Source of the DNA: Anaeramoeba flamelloides
Taxonomy: Eukaryota > Metamonada > Anaeramoebidae
DNA length: 64,000 bases
Reading direction: 5' to 3'
Assembly (NCBI GenBank): GCA_027625915.1
Contig: JANTQA010000070.1
Coordinates: forward strand, 11,413,001-11,477,000
Every line of letters begins with the position of its first letter. The stretch's first letter is position 1. Shown here in pieces: positions 54,074-64,000 of the stretch. A program made the translations under genes and the position numbers. The notes under the pieces were generated by a model. It had not been told where the DNA came from, ran no database searches, and was given only the letters and a program-made list of their open reading frames with translations.

Positions 54074-55184
54074 ATCCCTATTATCCAAAAAATACTAAAA
54101 ATGTAAAACTGAACAAATTATTTCTATTAAAAAAATTAAAAAAAGTCTGTGAAAAAATAAAAATAATTAAAATTTCCATTTAACTTTTTCTTGAAAACAT
54201 TTTTTGCCAAAATAATTGAATTCAAACTTGAAATTTTGTATATTTTTAGAGACAATTTCTGATTTTAACTCATTTACAAAAACAAATTTTAAACTAAGAG
54301 AATTTTATTTTTACAAAAGGGACCAATTTGGTCTTCAAATGTTGTTTTATTTTTAAATGGTAAAATTAAAAAAAAAACTAGTTAAAAAAGATAAATTCTC
54401 TGGAAAAATATTCTAATCTAATATATTAACTTATTCTTTGATTTCAAAATTTCCTCAACCGTTATTTTTCCAATAAAAATAAAAAAGTACACAATAATTT
54501 CAAAAAATATTTTCGATATTCCAAAGTTGAGAGTGTTTTTATTCTAAAAAAAATTATCCCAGTAATTAATTGAATTAAGTTATAAAGCTAGATTTCGAAA
54601 AATATTAATCAGAAAAAAATTATATTTTTTATATTAAGGACATATAAATATATATAAATAAGTTTTATAATATTAACAAATTTTACAACTTCAAAAAATA
54701 GATTACAAAAAAAAATATATTATTTTTTTTTTTTATTTTTCTGTTTGTGTGATATTTGTCCTGATGATCTAATTCTTAGGATAATAACCATATTATTAAT
54801 TAGAATTTTTCTTGTTGATCTAAAAACTGATTTTGAAAATAAATTGTTTTTTTTTTTTAACTAAATGTTGAAAAAACTAAAAAAAAAAAAAAGACATCAA
54901 GATTAGTTCTAATCAATTACTAATTTTAATTTTGGTTTGACTTGTAAAACTATCTTTTCTTTTTGTTGACTCAATTGAAAAATTAAAGTAAATTATTGTT
55001 TCCTTAATCTATTTTTGTATCATTGGTGTTTGAAAAAAAAAAAATACTTTACATTGTATATTCTTTCATTTAAAATTCTATATTTTTTGCAACCAGTCAA
55101 ACAATTTTCAAAACCTTGACATAATGAAAAGTTGAATTTTTAATTTTATAGCAATTTCCATTTTGAAACTATAAAAAAAATGTA
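53672..55184. other. No recognised gene; extreme AT
   Basis: Contains an (AT)n-(GT)n microsatellite at about 54040-54074 and long A/T runs. No frame to support. Confidence 0.6.
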
Positions 55185-55188
55185 TTAA

Positions 55189-56401
55189 GGGACTAGTAAC
55201 TCTTATTTATTTTTTTCCCCAAAGGTAATAGAGTAATTATTTACATAAGGATACAATTGAACCCAATAAGAAACTTCGTTTGTCAACTTTAGAGAAATGA
55301 ATCATCATTTTTAAAAGATTTCATTTTTCTCCAATTAAATTTTCAGTCAAAAGATCTAGATCCTTTTTTGTTGGGTTTTTTGAATCAAATTAGAAAAATA
55401 AAAATTTGCAAAAAAATTTAATTTTTGAAGAAATATCACTTTTAGTAATTTTTGAGAGTCTTTATGAGCAAGTAACCTTGTGGCTTTAATATTATTTTAA
55501 AAATACATGAAAAATAAATCAAATATTGTATCCTTGAAGATCTAAAAAATTTGAACATTTATTTTATTCACAAATATTTATGAAATTTCGTGAAATTTAA
55601 GAGACTTGCCAATATACTTTTTCAAATATCAAGAGTATAAACAAGGAACTGTTTGTCGTAAAATCAGTTATTTGATAATATCTATTATTTTTTTAAATAT
55701 TAGATATATGCATTTGAATTGTTTTATTTGTTGCAAAATCTTGAAAAAATTGAGAAATAAATGTAAAACCTATTGGATAAATTTAATCATTGGGTTGTTA
55801 ATGACTTACTAAAAAAATATAAATTGGTTTATAATTATTAATTATAAATAATCAAATTAAAAAGTATTTCTTGAGATAATAAGTTGAATTTTCCAGGTTT
55901 TAAAAAAGTATTTCTGGAGAATTTTTAATTCGATTCTTTGGTTCTTTTTCTCAGATTTTTTCATTTAATCCCTAGAAAAAATAGATTTGGTCTATTCTTT
56001 GAATCAAAAAATTATATTTTTTTCAAGTTTAAAATAATTATTGTAATTTTTTTTGAGATTAAGTAGATTTTTTAAACTTGGTTATTTTAGAACTTCGTGG
56101 TTTTATTTTTAAAGTGTATTTTTGTACACTTCCTTTACAGGCAATAAGATTTCAATCTTCTTTCAAATAAAATAATTTTTTTTTAAATAATTTGGAAATA
56201 TGTTGGATTTTGAACTTTTCAAAAATGAGAAAAAAGGATCAGTTTTTAAAAACAATAATTCATTTCTGAAAATAGTATTAAAAGTAAGCCATGTCTTGTA
56301 GTTATCAGATTTTTACTTTATTTTTCAATTTCAAGATTCGGTAAATTTTTTTTTAATTTGTTAGTAAATTTACTTGAAGATTTTTTTAGTTTACTAGTCC
56401 C
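55189..56401 (+). mobile_element. Family A TTAA element, full length (1213 bp)
   Basis: GGGACTAGTAACTCTTATTT ... TTTAGTTTACTAGTCCC between TTAA at 55185-55188 and 56402-56405. The best-preserved termini of the family: the outer ~14 bases are perfect inverted repeats. Confidence 0.9.
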
Positions 56402-56405
56402 TTAA

Positions 56406-57604
56406 AGATGATCTATTTAAAAATTTTTGGCTAACTTCTTTTAATTCTTCTTCTTTCTTTAATTGTATATTTTGGAGAAATTTCAAAAAGAAAATTGAAT
56501 GGTTTTATTATTTAATACTTCACAACCATCAAATATAAATTTCTCTTTTTTTTTGAGAATTTAACTTTTGAAGATACTGATATTTAATAAACAAATCGAT
56601 TATTATTAAAATAATACCCTTTTTACTCAATTGATTGTTAATTGTTTATTATTTCTCTGAATTTGAGTTTTTAATTTATTTAAAGTGTTTGAGGAATAAA
56701 TGTGATAAAAGTTCAACAAATGATCTTTTATTAATTTACAAATCTAACCTGTATTTAGGACCATTCTTTCATCCAAAATATACTCCTACATATGCAAAAA
56801 AAAGAACTAAACATATAAATTGAGACACAAAATTCAACTTATTTTTAAAAATACTCTTTTTTGTAAGGAGGGGCGAAATGAAAATGAAATAGAAATTTTT
56901 GCAAGATTTCAATACTTTTTTTCAAAAATGGTTGTTTATTGTTATTTTTGTCTTTGAATTTGTATTTTTAATTATTTTGTCAAATAAAAAATTATCATTA
57001 GCTGTATTTTATTTTTATTGAGCTAGAAAATAATGAACATAATTAATTATTTAGATCTATGGTTTTGAATTTATTTAACCAAAAATTATTTTTTCTAGTT
57101 GAAGATCTTAAACTAAAAGATTTTGAAATTGATTGAATATTTTTCAAAAAATCCCATTTCATTGACGTATATCTTCACTAAAAAAGCGCCTTAACAAGTG
57201 AAAAAACAGTCTTTTAAATAAAAACATACTTGTTCAATAAATATTTTTTATTGGGTAAAAAAATGGTTTGATTTTGTAAAAAGTGAAATGTATCAAATAT
57301 TTAAGAAAACAGAACAATTAAAATTGTCTTATTCGATTCACAGATCATTTGAAATTTCAATTTTTTATTATCTTCAATTTAGAATCACCCAAAGTAGTTT
57401 TAATTTTAACTGATTTTTTGATAAAGAGTTTTTTCAGCTCAAGACTAATTCCTAGTGTGGTAGTGTTTTCTCTAAAATGCTAGATACTATTTGTTTCAAA
57501 AAGCTCTTTAGATTTCTTTCAACAAATAATTTGATGAAATATTTATATACTTGAATTTATATTTAATCTTCTGTTAATTGGAAACAACTGTATACTATTT
57601 TTTT
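56406..57604. other. No recognised gene
   Basis: A 62-residue plus-strand frame (56635-56823) has no supporting feature. Confidence 0.5.
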
Positions 57605-57845
57605 CAAAATAAATGGAACAAAATATTCATTTGGCTTTACACAAAAAGATTTTTAGATCATGGAAATTACAAATTTTTCATTTTTTGAGTATAAACGCTT
57701 AAATTAAATACTTCCCTTTGAGAATGGGAGATTTTGAGGATTAGTTTTATTTGAATTCTTTGAATAGATATTTTTGAGAGAAAAATGAAAGCAAATTTGA
57801 AAGAAAATAGTGAAATTTTTATTTTATAATTCACAGTATTAATTT
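57605..57845. repeat. Dispersed repeat family G, copy 2
   Basis: CTTCCCTTTGAGAATGGGAG and flanks align with 46800-47010 in the same orientation; moderately diverged. Confidence 0.5.
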
Positions 57846-58096
57846 GATTTTCACTCCTTACAGCCCTTTATATTAAAATAATCGAAAAACTGTAAATGGC
57901 AGATATTATGACACTACAATTTATTTGGTTTGGAAATTTCAGGATTTTTTATTTGATTGTAGACAATCTACGAAAAATATTTTGAAAAAGGATCACTTTA
58001 GCTTTTTTTAATTTCCTGAAATAACAAACGATTATATTTTGGAGTAATGGTCAATTTTTCAAAGAACGAACAACGGTTATAATTTGTCTATGATTT

Positions 58097-59038
58097 GAAA
58101 TTGAAAAATTGAAAACCAAAAATTGAATTAACCATTTTGAAAAAAATTTGGTCCTTAAAACTAAAAAAATTAGTTCAGTTGAAAATTTTTTTTCGTTTCT
58201 TAAAAAGTAAATATTGGCAAAATTTTTTTTGATCAAAGGATCGTTTTATGAACAAACCTTCCAGTCAAGTAAAAGCAATGTCATTTCCAATAAACACTTT
58301 CAGAAAGAAGATTATTTCGTTACATTTTGAGACTATCAAATTTCTTTGGAAGGCTAAAAATACAAAAATTGAATTTTAATTGCACACTTTACAACAAATA
58401 GTTAATTTTTTTTATTAGATTTCATTCCAAGAACAAGTTAGTTGTTTTCTGGGAAGACCAAAAATGAACAGTTTTGTTAAAGTAAGAATTGTTCTATGGC
58501 GATATTAGATTTCAATGGTTTCTAAAATCATAATATTTCGTTCTTTCGAAGTTTTAATTCGAAAAATTTAGTGAAAAACAATCTCTTTCGAAAAAAACAG
58601 CTTTTTTGGAAGATTTTATTTGATTCAATTTGGTTGAAAAGGATATTAAAGATTAACCTTGATAAATTCACGTTATCTATCAAAGATAAATATTTCAATT
58701 GAATTAATAGATTTCTCCATCAAAAGGAATTTTATTTTTAGTAAAGTTTATAATTATAATTCAAATTTTGGTTGTTTTAGTGATCCAAAGTAATTCCAAA
58801 GAGTTGAAATGCAAATTAATAATATTTTTTCTGAAAATGTTTATTAACTGTATCTTTGGTTTTTTCTGAAATGTAAGATATGACCATAAAATGATACTTT
58901 GATCAAAAATAATTTTGCCAATATTTACTTTTTAAAAAACGAAAATAAATTTTCAACTGAACTAATTTTTTTGTTTTAAGGACCAAATTTTTTTCAAAAT
59001 GGTTAATTCAATTTTTGGTTTTCAATTTTTCAATTTGA
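58097..59038. repeat. Long inverted repeat (142-bp arms) upstream of PAS gene 3
   Basis: 58097-58238 and 58897-59038 are inverted copies at about 95% by eye (TTTTGAAAAAAATTTGGTCC, AGTAAATATTGGCAAAAT). The spacer is ~658 bp. The right arm ends ~40 bp before the shared T/C-rich box of PAS gene 3. The other two paralogues have nothing like it. Confidence 0.85.
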
Positions 59039-59078
59039 AAACGAAATATTTCATTTTTAATTTGTAATTTTTGATTTT

Positions 59079-59100
59079 CATTTTTTTCTTTTTGCCCCTA
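59079..59100 (+). promoter_or_regulatory. Shared T/C-rich box upstream of PAS gene 3
   Basis: CATTTTTTTCTTTTTGCCCC, ~130 bp before the ATG, followed by AACAACAAC as in gene 1. Confidence 0.45.
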
Positions 59101-59229
59101 AAAAAAACTTTTTAAAAACAACAACAAAAAAAAAGAATCGATTAAAAAAAATCAAAAAGTAACATTAAAAAAAAAACAAACCCGAACTCGTCACAATTTC
59201 AAAAACAAAAAAAAAACAAAAATTTCAAA

Positions 59230-60816
59230 ATGGGGATTAAATATTCTTCTTACAAAAGAAAAGAAATTGTCAAAAAAAAAAATATCAAAGAGTTTTATAA
59301 CCTAATTGAGAACTCAAATCATGGAATAGTCATGATGAATGAAAAATACGAAATTTGTCTGTACAACCCTGAAATTCGTCGGCTGTGTGGCTTATCTCCA
59401 AAAGAGATCACATCCAATGTTGGCAATTCACCAGTTAAGAATAATAAACCAGGAGGACAAGGACTCCTTAATCTGTACCAACCCCAATATAAGATCTCAG
59501 CATTCATGCTAATTAAGGCAATAATTGAAGAAGTCAATAAGAACTACACTGCAAAAACAATTTTTCTTCTGCAAAATAAAAAAAATCCAGAGAATATTTT
59601 CTTTGGCCAAAGTTATTTGAGGAGAATCCAAATTGAGAAACAAACCCTGACTCTTGTTTCTTTTTTTCCGATCAAGGACACACCTTTTATTGATCCTTAT
59701 CATTCAGAAAACGAAGCAACAATCAAAAAAATAAAACTCAAAAAATCAAAGGAATCAAATACAAATAACAAGAACAACACAAAAGAAAAGAATAAGAAAG
59801 TGAAAAAAAGAACCATACAAAAGAAAACAAAAAAAAATTCAAGACATTCGGATAGGTATATCTGCCTTTCTAAAGAAACCAATTTCGATCTTCGAAACAA
59901 ATATCAACCTTCAATGATTGAATTAGATAGTGATTCCGATACTGATCAAAATAATAATCCTTTAAATTCTTTAAATGATTATGAGAATTCTAATTATACC
60001 GACGATGATAAAGAGAATTCTTATGGCAGCTGGGTTGAGCCCTTGACTGATTTCGAAAATGAACCTCAAAAGAATTCTTTAAACCAAAAACAAAATTTCA
60101 ATCAAACAAATAATATTCAAAACAATATCCAAAATCAAGATCAAATGGTATTTTTAACAAGTGCCTTTGTTATGAGTAAATTAATTGAATTGAATAACAG
60201 TAATTCAAATTCATCTTCCCACAAGAAAACAAAAGTCTTTCCAAAGGAGCTCAATTCGAAAGATGATTCTTTTAAGGGAGGCTCTTTCAATAATATCAAA
60301 AAAAACAGAAAAAACAAAAAAAGTAACCAAAAGAGAAAAACCAATAAAAAAAATTCTACAAGCAAAAAAAGCCAAACCACCGCCACCAACAACAAAAATA
60401 ATATTCAAAACAAATCTACTGATAACAGCCAAACCAACTCCAATATTAATCACAACATAAATAACACTAAAATTAACAAGAACAATAATAACAACACAAT
60501 CAACAAAAACATAAAAACAGTCATCAACAACAGCAACACAGTCAAAAACACCAGAGATAACAAAATTCATTCAAATCCTAACAACAATAAAAACAACATC
60601 GACAATAACAACACTGACAACAACAAAAACACAATCAATAATAATGTCCTCAAAAACCGCAAAACTGTTAAAAATATCATTTACAAATTCGTAATAAATG
60701 ACGATCAAAAACCAGAAGCATATCTTGAAAATATTTTACCTTGTTCCAAAGAAATTGATGGCATTTTTCAAGATTACGAATCGGAAAGTAATTCGTCTGA
60801 TTCGCAGTTAGATTGA
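59230..60816 (+). CDS. PAS-like signalling protein, paralogue 3
   Basis: 528 residues, beginning MGIKYSSY (myristoylation-like). The first ~157 residues align with paralogue 1 without gaps: the same FYNLIENSNHGI, NNKPGGQG, IFLLQNKKNPENIFF and FFPIKDTPFIDP. The later motifs PSMIELDSDSD, YTDDDKENSYGSWVEPLTDF and AFVMSKLIE are also shared, so 1 and 3 are the closest pair. The low-complexity region is shorter. The C-terminal motif is intact (VINDDQKPEAYLENILPC, KEIDGIFQDYE) and the protein ends ...SSDSQLD with TGA. Conserved islands separated by fast-changing Asn/Lys tracts argue for selection on the protein. Possible role: membrane-tethered PAS sensor or adaptor, with an effector contacted through the C-terminal motif; this is inference. 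Confidence 0.87.
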   Translation: MGIKYSSYKRKEIVKKKNIKEFYNLIENSNHGIVMMNEKYEICLYNPEIRRLCGLSPKEITSNVGNSPVKNNKPGGQGLLNLYQPQYKISAFMLIKAIIEEVNKNYTAKTIFLLQNKKNPENIFFGQSYLRRIQIEKQTLTLVSFFPIKDTPFIDPYHSENEATIKKIKLKKSKESNTNNKNNTKEKNKKVKKRTIQKKTKKNSRHSDRYICLSKETNFDLRNKYQPSMIELDSDSDTDQNNNPLNSLNDYENSNYTDDDKENSYGSWVEPLTDFENEPQKNSLNQKQNFNQTNNIQNNIQNQDQMVFLTSAFVMSKLIELNNSNSNSSSHKKTKVFPKELNSKDDSFKGGSFNNIKKNRKNKKSNQKRKTNKKNSTSKKSQTTATNNKNNIQNKSTDNSQTNSNINHNINNTKINKNNNNNTINKNIKTVINNSNTVKNTRDNKIHSNPNNNKNNIDNNNTDNNKNTINNNVLKNRKTVKNIIYKFVINDDQKPEAYLENILPCSKEIDGIFQDYESESNSSDSQLD

Positions 60817-61225
60817 ATATGAGCAAAATAAAGTTTGTTAATAAATAATTTAGAGATAAAATAATAAATCAAATTTTACCAAACAATTCAATAAAAAATT
60901 TAAGATCTTTATTTGTCTAAATTTTTTTTATCTCAAATCATTTATATTTCTTCTACGAACCCAATTGCCCCAGAAAATCTTGGAAGATGTAAAAAAAAAA
61001 ACATCAAATAATTAATTTGCTATTTGTTTTTGAATAATTGGAAACGCGAATTAGCACAATTCAAAGAAGAAATAATTGAGAGTGCTCGCAATATATTTTT
61101 GGCCCGATGTTTCTCGATTCAAAAAATGGATTATGTTCATGCTTTTATTTAAAGCCCATTAAAAAATCCATTTGTACATTGCCCTGAAAGTTAAAATAGA
61201 TAAAAGAATCCAAGAGATAAAAAAA
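60817..61225 (+). other. 3' flank conserved among PAS paralogues
   Basis: ATAAATAATTTAGAGATAAA and the later TGTTTCTCGAT/ATGCTTTTATT blocks match the flank of paralogue 1 to about 42140. Confidence 0.6.
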
Positions 61226-61916
61226 AAAAAAGCCCAAAATGGGAAATTATCAATTACATTTTCAAAAAGAATATATATTTGTATAATATTCAATTCCATT
61301 ATTCGAAAAATTAATTAAAACTAACTAAAAGAAAAAAATAATAATAATTATTTATACAGATAATTATTCACCAAAAAAAACAAAAACAAACAAATAAAAA
61401 TCATAATAAAAAACTTTATTAAACAAATTGGAATTTTAATGAGGGCCAATAATTATCAGGGAGAGAAAAAACCCTTAAAAAATAATAGTTCACAATTTGA
61501 TCATTTAACAGCAGTTATTTTTAGATTTTTAACAATATTCTTTTTTTAATATTAAACATTTTTATTCTTTTTATGTATTTAAAAAAAATAAAATTTTATT
61601 AAAAATAAATTTTTATCAAATTATAACGATTATTATTTTTCCGATTCAAAAAAAATCAAAAAAGAAATATTTTATGTTATTGAAAAGATGTTAAATAATT
61701 AAATTAACGACAATAAAATTAAAATGATATTCAAGAAAAAAATTTTGTAACTGTAAATAATATTAGCTTTAATAATATTCAATTCAATAAAAATAATTCA
61801 AATCATAAAATTTTATGTTATCAAAAAAATATTTCAACCTTATAAATATTTTAATTTGATTAAAAATAATTCAGTATTAAGATATTTAAGACAGCAATAG
61901 TATGAAAGAAAAAAAA
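61226..61916. other. No recognised gene; extreme AT
   Basis: Nothing identified beyond A/T runs. Confidence 0.6.
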
Positions 61917-62177
61917 GTTTGGCAAAACTACTACGTTCAGTAACCTTTCATCTTGAATAATAAAGAGTATTCACAATATAATCAAAATTCCAGAACTTCA
62001 AATTCATGAGACTATTGTATGTATTGTTGTTAGTAGTACCACCTTTTTTTAAAGATCTCTAATCTAGAAAAAACGGTTTTTTTTTTAGGTAAAAACTTTT
62101 CCAATAAACTGAAGGATGAATTTTAGTTTAATTCAACTTGCAGATATTTACTTTGATGGATAATTACTAATAAACTA
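61917..62177 (+). repeat. Dispersed repeat family F, copy 2
   Basis: Direct relative of 37031-37300. It runs straight into the TTCCAAAA...GGACAC element; the matching end of copy 1 (GATTGGAAATTTTGGCAC) resembles the same junction, so the two families may be parts of one larger repeat. Confidence 0.7.
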
Positions 62178-62696
62178 AATTCCAAAAATTTGGACACCGT
62201 TTAAGCAGTTGAAAGAATATCAATAACTTGACTTTACATTCAATTTGGAAATAATTTTGATTTTACAAACTATTTCATTTTTTGTCTTTTTTGTTTTGTT
62301 TTCATTTCCTTTTTTCAAGTTACATAATCGGTTTCTAGATGGGAATTTTTTTGCGATGGTTGATAGAAGGTTAGTGTTGAGTTTGTTAAATAGAAAAACC
62401 AAATACGATTGGTTGATTGGGTCTTATCATTTGATCGATCAACAATTGTTGGTGAATTTTTTTGATCTCAAGTTTATCTGATATTTTTTGTTCAGCTCGT
62501 TTCATAAGTTTGGACACACCTAATTTTTAATTTTTCTGGTTTTATATTTTTTCTATTATTTGGATGAAAATGATTACTTATAAAAACATTAATACTTAGT
62601 ATAACTTAAATGTGATTTTATATTACATTTAGAAAAAAAAAATAACTTGAGGTTTTTTTTTATATTTTTGATTTAGCCACGTCCAAATTTTTGGAA
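62178..62696 (+). mobile_element. TIR element, TTCCAAAATTTTGGACAC family, copy 2
   Basis: TTCCAAAAATTTGGACACCG ... CGTCCAAATTTTTGGAA. Matches 53156-53671, except for a replaced stretch near 62400-62490. A 78-residue frame inside (62245-62481) is not conserved in copy 1. Confidence 0.75.
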
Positions 62697-64000
62697 AAGG
62701 GTTTAGTTTTGAAAATGTTGTACTAATATAATAAAACTAAAATAGAGAAAAAAATTTCATTTTGATAATTATTTTTGTGTCATAGGTTTATTTTAATTTT
62801 TAAAATAAATAATTCAATAATAATCAAAATAATTGATTCTCTATTTGAAAGATATTTATTAAATTTAAAATATTCACTCTTTTTCAAACTACAGGATACG
62901 CCTCTCAAATAATGAATGGTATTGAATTTTATTGTTAATCAGATAATTACTTATTCATGATTTTGATTTTAATTATACATATTTTAATAATTCATTTTTT
63001 GTTTTTAATATTTATAGATATTATAAGCCAAATTTCAAAATTAGGGGCAAATTTAGATATTATTATTTTTTTATTTTTTCATTTGTCTTTCCAAAAATAA
63101 AATGATTACACTATATTTTTGTTTATTAATCTATATTGGTTATTATCTCTAAAAACTTTCGTAAAATACCTTATTATTCAAAAAAAAAAAACAATTCAAC
63201 AAATTTTTTTCAGATGAAAAATATGCCCCTATTTTTGAAATTTAGCTTATATTGAAAAATGAAAAAGGAAGATAAGAAAAAAATCAATTTGGAAATAATC
63301 TGACAGTATAAAAATGGAAACAGTTTCAGTTTAATTTCGAATGAACTAGATATAAGAATTTTGAAAGACCATTATTGGATTGGTTAAAGAAACAAAGAAA
63401 ACAAGAAAATATATAAAAAAAAAACAATTCCAACAAAATACCCAGACGAATTTCAGTTTTATCTTGAAAATGAGACTCTAAAGAACAAAATTTTGATTTG
63501 TAAAGAAGTTTTCAATGAAATTTAAAGAACTTTTTCAGAATTCAAATTATAGGATGGTTTTTATTGTTTTTATAATTTTATGTCTTTACTATTTACAAAA
63601 TGAGATTTCTCTTTAAAACATAAAAAAAATACTCAAAAGAATCTTTAAAACCGATTTAAACAAAACAATAAAAATTAAAAATTAAATATTTTAAAAATTG
63701 ATCTCCTCTTTTATTTGAAATGAGTTTCTTATCTTTTAGAATGATAATATAATTAATTTGATTCAATTTTGAACAATTATTTATTTTTTTTGTTCCTTTT
63801 TATTGTGATGCTGGTCATTATTAAAACTACTTTACTTTCAAAAAAAATATATATAAATTTTTTTTAACAGTTAAAAAAATCCCAATATAACTTGTAAAAA
63901 TGGATTTTAGAACTTAAATTGTTAAATATCTTGAAAAAAATTTTTTGATCAAAGATCATTTATTAACCAATAGTATTTATTCGAATTGAAGTTATCCAGA
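62697..64000. other. No recognised gene
   Basis: Contains a small match to the 37850 segment at 62825-62870. The last ~50 bp resemble the left flank of the 38078 fold-back (AACCAATAGTATTTATT), so another copy may begin past the window edge. Confidence 0.5.

Noticed and set aside
58051-58236. 61-residue minus-strand frame
   Set aside because: It coincides with one arm of the long inverted repeat; the other arm does not keep it.

Overview
The window is AT-rich eukaryotic DNA, very probably from a free-living protist. I see GT-AG spliceosomal introns, the standard code (TAA and TGA both used as stops), long homopolymer tracts, many small terminal-inverted-repeat elements, and genes far apart. 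The three PAS-like proteins remind me of the large PAS family of Anaeramoeba (anaerobic metamonad amoebae). That placement comes from remembered sequence style, not from a search; another AT-rich amoeboid protist is possible.

Layout. 1-1290 is a degenerate satellite of about 120-bp units. 1.4-9.6 kb holds inverted-repeat elements and no recognisable gene. 9671-11641 (minus) is a single-exon secreted or type I membrane protein with a propeller-like ectodomain and a Cys-rich stalk, clearly richer in GC than its surroundings. 13-17.5 kb is a cluster of small elements. 18541-19215 and 21829-22473 (both minus) are two small unrecognised genes. 22521-24935 is a 1.2-kb TTAA-flanked element that carries a second TTAA-flanked element inside it. 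26426-35138 (minus) is an LCAT/PLA2G15-like lipase or acyltransferase. I could reconstruct it as five exons, including a 29-nt micro-exon, giving 406 residues with a complete Ser-Asp-His triad. Its two largest introns (5287 and 1665 nt) are swollen with repeats. 39987-41705, 50069-52096 and 59230-60816 (all plus) are three paralogues spaced about 10 kb apart. Each has an N-terminal myristoylation-like start, a PAS-like domain, two conserved acidic motifs, Asn/Lys-rich low complexity and a conserved C-terminal motif. They also share a T/C-rich upstream box and 3' flanks. The DNA between them is again repeats.

The dominant theme is mobile DNA without recognisable transposases. There are palindromic CAGT-ended, TA-flanked elements (Tc1/mariner-like MITEs), TTAA-flanked elements with GGGACT or GGGGG-like ends (piggyBac-like target choice), and several fold-back families. 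Many are nested, and some related copies serve as each other's empty sites. The likely working genes are the receptor-like protein, the lipase and the PAS trio. Nothing in the sequence ties them into one pathway, although lipase and receptor have signal peptides and the PAS proteins look membrane-anchored on the cytoplasmic side. I saw no rRNA, convincing tRNA, CRISPR or prokaryotic operon.
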